NCBI RefSeq assembly: GCF_000195575.1
Contig: NC_015391.1
Coordinates: 1,848,363 to 1,912,362, forward strand
Direction of reading: 5' to 3'
Length of the DNA stretch: 64,000 nt
Source of the DNA: Carnobacterium sp. 17-4
GTDB taxonomy: Bacteria; Bacillota; Bacilli; Lactobacillales; Carnobacteriaceae
Every line of letters starts with the position of its first letter. The first letter of the stretch is position 1. This document shows positions 9,338 through 17,408 of the stretch, in pieces. The position numbers and the translations under genes were made by a program. The notes beneath the pieces were generated by a model. The model was not told the DNA's origin, made no database searches, and worked only from the letters and a program-made list of their open reading frames with translations.

Positions 9338-10567
9338 TTATTTGTAAGCTAACTTATACAAAGCTCCTGCCAAAGTTTTGACTCCTGCAACTAAATCTTC
9401 TAACTTAGTTTCTTCAGCTGGATTATGGCTAATCCCTTTGATACTTGGAACAAATATCATGGCTGTAGGATAGTGTGGCGCAATGATTTGTGAATCATGA
9501 CCTGCACCACTATGCATGATTAAGTAATCGATGTTTTCACTTTTAACGGCTTCTTCAATAACTGAAACAATTGATTCATCCATTGGAACTGGAGCTTCAT
9601 CCATCCATAGATCAATATCGATTGTCATTCCCATTTCTTCAGCGATTTCCTGCATTCGTTTTTCTAGGGATTCAGTAAAGTTCTTTAGCTCTTCTTTATC
9701 TGTATGACGGCAATCGATTGTAAACAATACTTCACCTGGCACAACATTGACCGTATTTGGTTTAGGTTCAACTTTTCCAAATGTTAGTACCAAAGGATCT
9801 CCAACTTCTTCTGCTTTACCAATCGCTTCTGAACAAATTTTACTAAATGCATACACTGCATCTTTTCGGTAACCCATTGGAGTGGTACCAGCATGATTTG
9901 CTTCCCCTTTTAAAGTAACTGTATATCGTCTCTGTCCTGCAATATTGTTTACCACACCAATTTGAAGTTTCTTGTTCTCTAATACATTTCCTTGTTCAAT
10001 GTGTATTTCAAGGAATGCTTTAACATCCGTTCTTTTTGTGGCTGTTTCAGGTTTGAAATCAAATCCGCATGCTTTCATAGCATCAACAAACTTTACCCCT
10101 TTAAAATCAGCCATTTCATTGGCAGCTTCTTTGTTAGCTTCATTAACAAAATTTTTACTGCCCCAAAATGCCATCGGAAAGCGACTGCCTTCTTCTTCAG
10201 CCATTGAGATTACTTCTAGTGAACGTAAAGGTTGACCGTAAGTTTCTTTTAAATAGTGTACAGCTAGGTAGGCAGCAATGATTCCATATTGTCCATCCAA
10301 GTTACCGCCATTCACAACTGTATCAATATGTGAACCTGACAAAATCGTTTCTTCTGGATACGTTGAACCTTCTAAGCGTCCAAATAAGTTGCCAATCTCA
10401 TCAAAATGAGTCGTCATTCCACTTTCTTCTAAGGTGGCTTTCAATTGATTTTGTGCTTCTAACCAAGAATCTGAATACAACAAGCGAGTCATGCCACCTG
10501 TAGGGTCATTCCCAATACTTGTAAATAAATCAATATTTTCTTTTAATAGAGTTTTAATATCCATCAT
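9338..10567 (-). CDS. allC: Allantoate amidohydrolase (M20 family)
   Basis: A 409-residue binuclear metal amidohydrolase that converts allantoate to ureidoglycine, ammonia and CO2. Metal-binding and catalytic motifs visible are SGSHIDTVVNGGNLDGQYG (about 80-98), AEEEGSRF (about 125), EIHIEQG (about 190) and HSGAGHDSQ near the C-terminus; NHAGTTPM marks the lid domain. It is the first gene of the minus-strand allantoin operon, with a strong GGAGG site and start ATG at 10567. N-carbamoyl amino acid hydrolases are close relatives, but the neighbours favour allantoate. Confidence 0.9.
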   Translation of the reverse strand: MMDIKTLLKENIDLFTSIGNDPTGGMTRLLYSDSWLEAQNQLKATLEESGMTTHFDEIGNLFGRLEGSTYPEETILSGSHIDTVVNGGNLDGQYGIIAAYLAVHYLKETYGQPLRSLEVISMAEEEGSRFPMAFWGSKNFVNEANKEAANEMADFKGVKFVDAMKACGFDFKPETATKRTDVKAFLEIHIEQGNVLENKKLQIGVVNNIAGQRRYTVTLKGEANHAGTTPMGYRKDAVYAFSKICSEAIGKAEEVGDPLVLTFGKVEPKPNTVNVVPGEVLFTIDCRHTDKEELKNFTESLEKRMQEIAEEMGMTIDIDLWMDEAPVPMDESIVSVIEEAVKSENIDYLIMHSGAGHDSQIIAPHYPTAMIFVPSIKGISHNPAEETKLEDLVAGVKTLAGALYKLAYK

Positions 10568-10600
10568 TTCTACCTCCTTGATTTCTTATCATATATTCAT

Positions 10601-10614
10601 TGTAAGCGTTTCTA
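10601..10614 (-). promoter_or_regulatory. Probable cre (CcpA site) upstream of the allantoin operon
   Basis: On the minus strand the sequence TAGAAACGCTTACA fits the cre consensus TGNAANCGNTNNCA at every fixed position except the second. It lies 34 nt upstream of the allC start, where CcpA would block transcription of the operon when preferred sugars are present. Confidence 0.5.
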
Positions 10615-10673
10615 AAATCTATAACACTATCATAATTGACAATTTGAATAGTCTTTTTGTGCAAGTTAAACAG

Positions 10674-10702
10674 TTTGTAATGTTAATTATTTTCTGTACT
10701 AT
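10674..10702 (+). promoter_or_regulatory. Probable promoter of the alpha/beta hydrolase gene
   Basis: A -35-like TTTGTA (10674-10679) and a -10-like TACTAT (10697-10702) are 17 bp apart, about 40 nt before the proposed start. This is a consensus match of moderate quality. Confidence 0.35.
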
Positions 10703-10743
10703 TAACATACTGAACTTTACCTACTTATGAAAGGATGACGCTA

Positions 10744-11613
10744 ATGTCTACTATTTATACTTATACCAAAGATAATGATTCACCTTTACAAATGACTTTC
10801 TTCCCAGCTATTCCTGAATATGACAAACACTGTACATTGCTTTATTTACATGGTGGTGCTCTTATTTATGGAGAAAGAGACGATCTTCCCATTCTTTATC
10901 GAGAAATGTTTTTAAGTGCAGGTTATTCCATCTTAACCATTGATTACCCACTCGCTCCCGAAGAACCTTTACCTGTTATAGTAGAGTCTATCATAGAAGG
11001 AATCGACTGGTTCAGTACACATGCCAAAAATACTTTAAAATCACAATCTTCAGATTACGTTTTATTCGGAAGATCTGCTGGTGCCTATCTTAGTTTTGTG
11101 CTTGCTAAACAATTACTTCCTATTTCTCCAAAAGGTATCATAAGTTTTTATGGTTATTCTTCGCTAATAGAAACTAGCTTTACTAATCCTAGTTCTTATT
11201 ACAATCAATTTCCTAAAGTAACCAACAGTAGTATATCTCATTTGATAAAAACGACACGCCAAGCAAATGCCTCTATTCAAGACCGTTTTCCCATATACCT
11301 TAGAGCTAGGCAGATGGGTTCTTGGTTATCATTGCTATTATCTGATAGGTCTTTATTAAACGACTACAGTCTAAATGAAGTAGAGTTAAAAAAATTGCCG
11401 CCTGTTTTTCTAACGGCTAGTTCTGCTGATCAAGATGTGCCCTATAGTGTTTCTCAGCAACTCTCTCAGATCATTCCTAAAGTACAGTTTCATCCCGTGC
11501 TAGGATTGCCACACGATTTTGACGCAGATACCACTAATCCTGCTGGAAAACGTGTCTACCAAGCTGCCATTAATTGGTTAGACCAGCTTCAAGTAGTGAA
11601 TAATCGTGCTTAA
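10744..11613 (+). CDS. Alpha/beta hydrolase (HSL-like esterase family)
   Basis: A 289-residue soluble hydrolase with an oxyanion-hole motif LHGGAL near residue 36, the nucleophile elbow GRSAGAY (serine about 117), an aspartate in SSADQDVP and a histidine in GLPHDFD. Together these form a complete Ser-Asp-His triad of the alpha/beta hydrolase 3 type. No signal peptide is seen, so it is cytoplasmic. The substrate cannot be told. I choose the ATG at 10744, 8 nt after AAGGA; the ATG at 10735 overlaps that site. It is divergent from allC, and a link to allantoin use is not evident. Confidence 0.8.
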   Translation: MSTIYTYTKDNDSPLQMTFFPAIPEYDKHCTLLYLHGGALIYGERDDLPILYREMFLSAGYSILTIDYPLAPEEPLPVIVESIIEGIDWFSTHAKNTLKSQSSDYVLFGRSAGAYLSFVLAKQLLPISPKGIISFYGYSSLIETSFTNPSSYYNQFPKVTNSSISHLIKTTRQANASIQDRFPIYLRARQMGSWLSLLLSDRSLLNDYSLNEVELKKLPPVFLTASSADQDVPYSVSQQLSQIIPKVQFHPVLGLPHDFDADTTNPAGKRVYQAAINWLDQLQVVNNRA

Positions 11614-11732
11614 ATTATTATATACTGTTCGTTTCAATTGTATCTAAAAGAAGAACAGCGAATTGCCTTTTGTAAACATCCGTTATAAATGGTATCCTTA
11701 AAAAAAAGACTTAGAGGCAGGTTATTTTACTT

Positions 11733-12539
11733 ATGGCAAACAATCTTGATCTTTCTAATCGAATCAATCAAAATTATCCACTACTATCAAAAAAAGAGAA
11801 ACAAGTAGCTGCATTTATACTGGAACACAAAAATGATGTGGAGTCTTGGAATATTAAAGATCTTTCGCGTTTAACAGAGACCTCCAATGCTACTATTTCT
11901 CGTTTTTGTTCAAAATTACACTATCGAAATTTTAGTGAATTTAAAACATTTGTAACTCAAGAATTAGGTGAACACCCAGCGCCCTTACAAGTACCTGTTA
12001 AAATTGCCAGCTATTACACACAATTGATCAACTCTGCATCTCAACTGATTGAAACGCAACAAATTACTGATTTTGTGGAAGCGATTCATCTTTCCAATAA
12101 AATTTTAATTTGTGGAGTGGGTAATTCTGGATTGAGTGCTATGGAATTAAAGTATCGGTTAGTTAGAATGGGATTGATCGTTGATGTAGTAACCGATCCG
12201 CATATGATGTTAATGGATGCCGTATTGTTAAAAAAATATGATTTGATGATAGCTATTTCGAATTATGGACAAACACAAGCTGTCATTGATGCCTGTACGA
12301 TAGCAAAAAAAGAACATGCTACCGTTTTTGTCATTACCAATCAAAATCACACTCCTTTAACAAATATTGCCGATCAAGTATTATTTGCTTCGGGTCGAAC
12401 ATCTATTCCAGATGATCAATTTATTAATAGCCAATTGCCGATTCATTTTATTTTAGATGTATTGTGCTATGTCTTGTTAGAAAATAAATCTTATAAAAAT
12501 AACCGCAAAAAAACGTTATCTGCTTTAGACTCACATTAA
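11733..12539 (+). CDS. MurR/RpiR family transcriptional regulator
   Basis: A 268-residue regulator with an N-terminal HTH_6 domain (about 1-77, with LSRLTETSNATISRFCSKL) and a C-terminal SIS sugar-phosphate binding domain (about 105-240, with ICGVGNSGLSAMELKYRL). Proteins of this type control sialic acid and amino sugar genes. The adjacent, convergent nanE-PTS operon and the paired GAAAA-N2-TTTTC elements in its promoter make that operon the likely target; this is inference. Confidence 0.85.
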   Translation: MANNLDLSNRINQNYPLLSKKEKQVAAFILEHKNDVESWNIKDLSRLTETSNATISRFCSKLHYRNFSEFKTFVTQELGEHPAPLQVPVKIASYYTQLINSASQLIETQQITDFVEAIHLSNKILICGVGNSGLSAMELKYRLVRMGLIVDVVTDPHMMLMDAVLLKKYDLMIAISNYGQTQAVIDACTIAKKEHATVFVITNQNHTPLTNIADQVLFASGRTSIPDDQFINSQLPIHFILDVLCYVLLENKSYKNNRKKTLSALDSH

Positions 12540-12567
12540 AAAGATGCTGGTAGTTCAACTAAAATCA

Positions 12568-12617
12568 AAAAAGTTAGCAAGTTAGTGGCATTAATCCCAC
12601 TAACTTGCTAACTTTTT
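12568..12617. terminator. Strong bidirectional terminator between rpiR-type gene and nanE
   Basis: A nearly uninterrupted stem of about 21 bp, with A tract on the left arm and T tract on the right and a short loop (CATTAATC region), lies between two convergent genes. Confidence 0.88.
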
Positions 12618-12628
12618 AATTTATACTT

Positions 12629-13321
12629 CTACTTTACTTCTTTCATTTTTCCAACAAACTCAGCCGTAATCAATTGAGGACGAGTGATTGCGCTCCCTAC
12701 AACGATAGAATGAACACCAAGCTCTTTACATCTCTTAGCTTTCTCAGGTGTATCTATGTGGCCTTCAGCAATGACAGGAACTTTCACGGATTCTAAAATG
12801 ATCTTTAAGCGTTCAAAATCATTATCCGCAATATTGTCACCTTGTGATTCCTTAGTATACCCCATTAAAGTAGTAGAGACACAATCAAAGCCTAATCGTT
12901 CTGCTTCAATCGCTTCATCAATAGTTGCTGTATCAGCCATTAATAAAATTGAAGGGTATTTTGCATGGATAGCTTGAACAAATGACTCAAGTGTTTCGCC
13001 ATTTGGTCTAACACGACTTGTAGCATCTAAAGCTATCATATCGCATTTAGATTCAGCCAATTCATCGATTTCTTTCATCGTTGCCGTGATAAAAACTTCT
13101 GAATCATCATAATCTCTTTTTACAATTCCGATAACTGGCAACTCAGTATTTTTCTTAATTTCAATAATATCTTCTTTTGAATTTGAACGAATTCCTTTTG
13201 CTCCGCCTTCTTCAGCAGCAACTGCCATTCTTCCCATAATATATGAGCTATGCAAAGGTTCATTATCCAACGCTTGGCAAGAAACAATTAATTCCGATTT
13301 TACTTTATCTAACATATTCAT
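12629..13321 (-). CDS. nanE: N-acetylmannosamine-6-phosphate 2-epimerase
   Basis: A 230-residue TIM-barrel enzyme that interconverts ManNAc-6-P and GlcNAc-6-P. Family marks are GGAKGIRSNS, PVIGIVKRDY, LMADTATIDEAIEAERLGFD, VIAEGHIDTPEKA and the C-terminal phosphate site SIVVGSAITRP. It follows the PTS gene with a 1-bp gap, and its ribosome site (AGGAG) lies inside the end of that gene, so translation is probably coupled. With the transporter it suggests uptake and use of ManNAc or a related amino sugar. No nanA, nanK or nagA/B genes are in the window. Confidence 0.92.
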   Translation of the reverse strand: MNMLDKVKSELIVSCQALDNEPLHSSYIMGRMAVAAEEGGAKGIRSNSKEDIIEIKKNTELPVIGIVKRDYDDSEVFITATMKEIDELAESKCDMIALDATSRVRPNGETLESFVQAIHAKYPSILLMADTATIDEAIEAERLGFDCVSTTLMGYTKESQGDNIADNDFERLKIILESVKVPVIAEGHIDTPEKAKRCKELGVHSIVVGSAITRPQLITAEFVGKMKEVK

Positions 13322-13322
13322 T

Positions 13323-14861
13323 TTATTCGTCTCCTAACATTTCTTCAATTTCATTTTTTATAACCGACACTTGTGGACCATAAACGACCTGAATTCCATT
13401 TCCTCTTTTGATCAATCCTTGGCTTCCAGTTTCTTTTAATAATTCTTCATTAACTAAAGTCTCGTCCTTAACTGTAACACGTAATCTTGTTGCACAGTTG
13501 TCAACATTCACTAAGTTTTCTTCGCCACCAAGACCATTAATAATATCTAGTGCACGACCTTCTACTTTAGTTTTATTGCCAGCAACTTCTATTTTATCTG
13601 TTCTACCAGGTGTTTGGAAGTTGAATTTCTTAATTAGGAATGTAAATGTAAAGTAATATAAGAAGAACCAAACTACCCCAATAACTACAACCATAATCCA
13701 GTTTGTTCGTTCATTTCCTTGCAAGACTCCGAATAAGATAAAGTCAATAAATCCACCTGAGAAAGTTTGTCCAATTGTAATTTCAAAGATATGCGCTAAC
13801 ATAAATGCAAGACCGTCGAACACGGCATGCACAACATATAATGCAGGTGCTATAAATAAAAATGAGAATTCAAGCGGTTCTGTGATTCCTGTTAAAAAGG
13901 ATGTTAAAGCAGCTGACAACATCAACCCTCCAACTACTTTTTTATTTTCTGGTTTTGCTGTTCTATAGATGGCAAATGCTGCACCAACTAGACCAAACAT
14001 CATTGTGATAAAACGTCCTGACATAAAGCGTGCTGTTCCGCTAAAGAATTCTTGTGTTGCTGGATCAGCTAATTGTGCAAAGAAAATATTTTGTGTTCCT
14101 TGAACAAGTTCTCCACCAATTTCCATTGTTCCTCCAACAGCTGTTTGCCAAAAAGGAAGATAAAAAATATGATGCAATCCAACAGGTCCAAGCATTCGTA
14201 AGATAAATCCGTATAGGAATGTTCCTAAATAACCAGTAGCATTAACCACATCTCCTACATTTGTAATCAACCCTTGGAATACAGGCCATACAAAGTACAT
14301 AATAGCGCCTAAAATAATTGCTGAAAATGACGTAATGATTGGAACAAAACGCGAACCACCAAAGAATCCAAGATAGGTTGGCAATTCAATTTTATTAAAG
14401 CGATTGTGTAAATAACTTGCTAAGATCCCAACAATAATCCCACCAAATACTCCTGTTTCAAGTGTTTGAATACCTAATGTGCTTCCTTGACCAACAGCGG
14501 CAAGATTATCTAAAGCTAATGATCCAGTAATAGTCAAAATAGCATTTATTGTTGAGTGCATGACCAAGTAGCCAATCAATGCTGCTAATGCTGCTGTTCC
14601 TTTGTCTGATCTTGCTAACCCTATTGCTACCCCTACCGCAAATATAACGGGTAAATTACTAAAAACAATATTCCCAGCGCTACTCATAATTGTAAAGATC
14701 GCTTGTAACCAAGCTACATCTAAAACAGGATAAGCACTAACTGTATTGGGATTAGATAATGATCCTCCGATTCCTAAAAGTAATCCTGCAGCAGGTAAAA
14801 TTGCGATTGGCAGCATAAAGGATTTTCCAAATTGCTGAGCTTTCTCAAAAAACGTTTTCAT
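13323..14861 (-). CDS. PTS transporter subunit IICB, glucose family (probable amino sugar permease)
   Basis: A 512-residue membrane protein. The IIC domain (about 1-410) starts MKTFFEKAQQFGKSFMLPIA, has about ten hydrophobic segments and includes GITEPLEFSF. The IIB domain (about 430-510) has the phosphorylated cysteine in NCATRLR. There is no IIA domain, so a IIA must be supplied from elsewhere. Cotranscription with nanE points to N-acetylmannosamine or GlcNAc-type sugars rather than glucose or maltose, although the sequence alone does not fix the substrate. It has a strong AGAGGAG site and a clear promoter with candidate operators. Confidence 0.85.
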   Translation of the reverse strand: MKTFFEKAQQFGKSFMLPIAILPAAGLLLGIGGSLSNPNTVSAYPVLDVAWLQAIFTIMSSAGNIVFSNLPVIFAVGVAIGLARSDKGTAALAALIGYLVMHSTINAILTITGSLALDNLAAVGQGSTLGIQTLETGVFGGIIVGILASYLHNRFNKIELPTYLGFFGGSRFVPIITSFSAIILGAIMYFVWPVFQGLITNVGDVVNATGYLGTFLYGFILRMLGPVGLHHIFYLPFWQTAVGGTMEIGGELVQGTQNIFFAQLADPATQEFFSGTARFMSGRFITMMFGLVGAAFAIYRTAKPENKKVVGGLMLSAALTSFLTGITEPLEFSFLFIAPALYVVHAVFDGLAFMLAHIFEITIGQTFSGGFIDFILFGVLQGNERTNWIMVVVIGVVWFFLYYFTFTFLIKKFNFQTPGRTDKIEVAGNKTKVEGRALDIINGLGGEENLVNVDNCATRLRVTVKDETLVNEELLKETGSQGLIKRGNGIQVVYGPQVSVIKNEIEEMLGDE

Positions 14862-14897
14862 TTTCTTATTCTCCTCTTCTCTTTTTGATTTATTGTT

Positions 14898-14950
14898 AGT
14901 TTATACTATGAAAACATTTTCGTCAATGTAATTTAAAAGAAAATATTTCC
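14898..14950 (-). promoter_or_regulatory. Promoter of the PTS-nanE operon with paired GAAAA-N2-TTTTC operators
   Basis: On the minus strand a -35 TTGACG (14921-14926) is followed by a -10 that could be TAAACT (14898-14903, 17-bp spacer) or TATAAA (14900-14905). A perfect inverted repeat GAAAACATTTTC (14910-14921, plus-strand reading) fills the spacer. A second, slightly degenerate copy GAAAATATTTCC lies at 14939-14950, with centres 29 bp apart. This layout fits repression by the neighbouring RpiR-type protein. Confidence 0.6.
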
Positions 14951-14987
14951 ATAAAACGAAAAATACCTTTCTATCAATGTTAATAAC

Positions 14988-15032
14988 AAAAAAAAGATTG
15001 AGCACTTTTAAATTTCACATCAGTGCTCAACC
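14988..15032 (-). terminator. Terminator of the YrhK-domain gene
   Basis: On the minus strand GGTTGAGCACT pairs with AGTGCTCAATC around a 15-nt loop and is followed by a T tract (plus-strand A run 14988-14995). Confidence 0.8.
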
Positions 15033-15042
15033 TTTTATTTAT

Positions 15043-15474
15043 TTACTTTTCATCAAGTTGTTGCTCTTTATCTTCATATTCTTGATCATTATCTCTACCG
15101 TAATACTCTTCATTGTATTCTTGCTCTTCTTCTGGGTCATTTTCTTTTGCTTCTTTTTCTTTTGCTTCTTGCTCTTCTTTTTGAGCTAGTTTTTCATCGT
15201 CGTAAATAAAGACATTATGGAAAATTTTTAGAATTGGTCGCGCAGTTAGAAAAAATCCACCGATGAGATAAAGATAGGTTCCATAAACATCTGGAATAGG
15301 TGTTAGTGTCGCTAAACTTCCAATCATATAAAAGATACCTGTTAAGATATCATTTGTTAATGATATCAGTGTGTATCGATTTTGAAAATACAAGCGAAAA
15401 CGTCCAGTTTTGATTTCAATATCTTCTTCTTTGTCAGGAATAACGTCATGTTTTTTCCGTTCTATTTTTGGCAT
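15043..15474 (-). CDS. YrhK-domain small membrane protein
   Basis: A 143-residue protein with two hydrophobic segments (about 38-58 and 66-84, YLYLIGGFFLTARPILK) matching the YrhK-like domain. The tail (about 100-143) is strongly acidic, rich in Glu, Asp and Gln, and likely cytoplasmic. Function is unknown for the family. It is a single gene with its own promoter, the site GCGAGGAT and its own terminator. The acidic tail makes low-complexity frames on the opposite strand that are not genes. Confidence 0.75.
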   Translation of the reverse strand: MPKIERKKHDVIPDKEEDIEIKTGRFRLYFQNRYTLISLTNDILTGIFYMIGSLATLTPIPDVYGTYLYLIGGFFLTARPILKIFHNVFIYDDEKLAQKEEQEAKEKEAKENDPEEEQEYNEEYYGRDNDQEYEDKEQQLDEK

Positions 15475-15514
15475 GTTGGCTTATCCTCGCTTTTTTCATG
15501 TTTGTATAATAGAT

Positions 15515-15543
15515 AGTATACAAAATTCCGAATCACCTTTCAA
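15515..15543 (-). promoter_or_regulatory. Promoter of the YrhK-domain gene
   Basis: On the minus strand a -35 TTGAAA (15538-15543) and a -10 TATACT (15515-15520) are separated by exactly 17 bp. Confidence 0.6.
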
Positions 15544-15598
15544 AAAAAATGAATCAGTAACCTATGTCATTAAAAAATGCCTATTGAATAATGAGAAC

Positions 15599-15627
15599 TT
15601 GCACGTTTTTTATTCTAGTACTAAAAT
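15599..15627 (+). promoter_or_regulatory. Probable promoter of the OppA-type gene
   Basis: A -35 TTGCAC (15599-15604) and a -10 TAAAAT (15622-15627) are separated by 17 bp, about 50 nt before the start codon. Confidence 0.45.
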
Positions 15628-15676
15628 TGATAAGTTGAGAAATAAACTGTTTAAGAAAATTTTGGAGGAAATAATT

Positions 15677-17335
15677 ATGAATACAAAGAAACAAACATCC
15701 CACTTGATATTTTTTACCTTATTAATTTTTTTAAGTGCTTGCGGATCAAACGAAAAACTTGGTGAAAAGAAAGAATCAGCAGAGGCTATACTTGATGCTG
15801 AACAAGTCATGCACTTAACTGTCGAAAGTGAATTAGCGACAACAGACACTGTTTTGGTTGCTGAAAATATTACTTTTGCTGGCGTTAATCAATTTATCGA
15901 AGGACTCTATCGGTTAGATGAAAATAATAAGCCTATCCCTGCCTTAGCTGAAAGTGAAGATATTTCAGAAGATGGATTAACCTATACCTTTCATCTAAGA
16001 AACGATGCTAAATGGTCAAATGGCGAACCCGTTACTGCACATGACTTTGTGTTTTCGTGGCGTAGAAATGTTGACCCCACTTCTGGTGCAGCTTATGCGT
16101 ACTTATTTGAAGATATAAAGAATGCTTCTGACATCATGGCTGAACAACTGCCGCTTGAAGAACTTGGAGTTAAAGCATTAGATGATACAACTTTAGAAGT
16201 CACACTTGAAACACCTATTGCTTATTTCCCTTCTCTTATGTCATTTGTTTCGTTTTTCCCACAAAATGAAGCATTTGTTAGAAATGCTGGTAATCAATAC
16301 GGCACCAGCAGCGAGACCACTCTAACAAATGGTCCTTTCTTGTTATCTGAATGGGATAATGGATTGGATGAAAGTTGGAATTATGAAAAAAATCCAGCTT
16401 ATTGGGATGCAGAAAATGTTCACTTAACTAAAATCACGAATCAAGTAATCAAAGATGTGTCCACTGGAGTAAACTTATTTGAAAAAGGTGATGTTGATAA
16501 TGCGTTATTGTCTGGTGAGTACGCTAAACAATTTCAAAAAAATCCTAGTTACACAGTTGAGTACTTTTCAAGAACCAACTACTTAGAAGTCAATCAAACG
16601 GACAACCCCTATTTAAAAAATGAAACCTTCAGAAAAGCACTAGCACTTGCTATTAACCGTGAAGAATTGACTTCAGTCGTCCTAAATAATGGTTCTTTAC
16701 CAATCAATGGATTGGTTCCAGATCATTTTGTTAAAAATCCTGAATCAGGTACTGAATTTGCTGAAGAAGCCGGAGATTTTTATACTTATGATCTGCCTGA
16801 AGCCCAAAAGTTAGTAGAAGAAGCTAAAGCTGAACTCGGAGTAGATACGATTGAATTGGAACTACTTGGGGATGATGATGAAACAAGTAAGCGTGTTATG
16901 GAATACCTTCAAGGAGAAATACAGAATAATTTAGAAGGTGTAAACATTACCCTCTTAAATGTTCCCTTCAGCGCTCGACTAGCTAAAGCTGCAGCAGGTG
17001 ATTTTGATTTAATTTCATCTGGTTGGAGCGGATATGTTTCAGATCCAATGATCATGTTAGATGTTTTATATAGTACGTCTTCTTATAACAATGGAGGCTA
17101 TTCAAATGAAAAAGTAGATCAATTAATTGATGACGCCAAAGGAATTCATGCGAATGAGCCTAGTTTAAGATGGGCTGACATGTTGAAAGCTCATCAAATT
17201 GCTTTAGACGATGCGGCACTTATTCCCTTGTACCAAAAGGGTGAAGCCATGTTGCGAAATCCAAAAATTAAAAATGTAAACATCAATTCAGTAGGCGCTA
17301 GATATAGCTATAAAGATGCATATATTATCGACTAA
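15677..17335 (+). CDS. Oligopeptide ABC transporter substrate-binding lipoprotein
   Basis: A 552-residue OppA/DppA-type (SBP_bac_5) lipoprotein. The signal peptide ends in the lipobox LSAC, with the lipidated cysteine near residue 21. The mature protein has the family stretches GLYRLDENNKPIPALAES, YTFHLRNDAKWSNGEPV, DFVFSWRR and RKALALAINRE. It binds extracellular peptides for uptake. No permease or ATPase genes are adjacent, so it must work with an Opp/Dpp complex encoded elsewhere or act as a peptide or pheromone binding protein. The start at 15677 follows TTGGAGGAA; a longer upstream reading would hide the signal peptide. Confidence 0.9.
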   Translation: MNTKKQTSHLIFFTLLIFLSACGSNEKLGEKKESAEAILDAEQVMHLTVESELATTDTVLVAENITFAGVNQFIEGLYRLDENNKPIPALAESEDISEDGLTYTFHLRNDAKWSNGEPVTAHDFVFSWRRNVDPTSGAAYAYLFEDIKNASDIMAEQLPLEELGVKALDDTTLEVTLETPIAYFPSLMSFVSFFPQNEAFVRNAGNQYGTSSETTLTNGPFLLSEWDNGLDESWNYEKNPAYWDAENVHLTKITNQVIKDVSTGVNLFEKGDVDNALLSGEYAKQFQKNPSYTVEYFSRTNYLEVNQTDNPYLKNETFRKALALAINREELTSVVLNNGSLPINGLVPDHFVKNPESGTEFAEEAGDFYTYDLPEAQKLVEEAKAELGVDTIELELLGDDDETSKRVMEYLQGEIQNNLEGVNITLLNVPFSARLAKAAAGDFDLISSGWSGYVSDPMIMLDVLYSTSSYNNGGYSNEKVDQLIDDAKGIHANEPSLRWADMLKAHQIALDDAALIPLYQKGEAMLRNPKIKNVNINSVGARYSYKDAYIID

Positions 17336-17366
17336 TTTATTAATTTAGTTTGATCATATATCTATC

Positions 17367-17408
17367 AAAAAAGTTCAACAGCTATTTTTCTTGCTGTTGA
17401 ACTTTTTT
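17367..17408. terminator. Bidirectional terminator between the OppA-type gene and the M19 dipeptidase
   Basis: AAGTTCAACAGC pairs with GCTGTTGAACTT around a 10-nt loop, with A and T tracts outside. Its right end overlaps the stop codon of the convergent dipeptidase gene. Confidence 0.85.

Noticed and set aside
13323-14861. Calling the PTS IICB gene a glucose or maltose permease
   Set aside because: It is in one operon with nanE and next to an RpiR-type regulator, while a separate maltose-type PTS is present at the right end. Substrate is left as probable amino sugar.
14977-15189. A hydrophobic 70-codon plus-strand frame overlapping the YrhK-domain gene
   Set aside because: It is the complement of the Glu/Lys-rich tail of that gene and crosses its terminator. 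Low complexity on one strand gives Phe/Leu repeats on the other.
15410-15676. An N-terminal extension of the OppA-type protein to 641 residues
   Set aside because: It would bury the signal peptide and lipobox. The ATG at 15677 has a strong GGAGG site and starts a normal lipoprotein signal.
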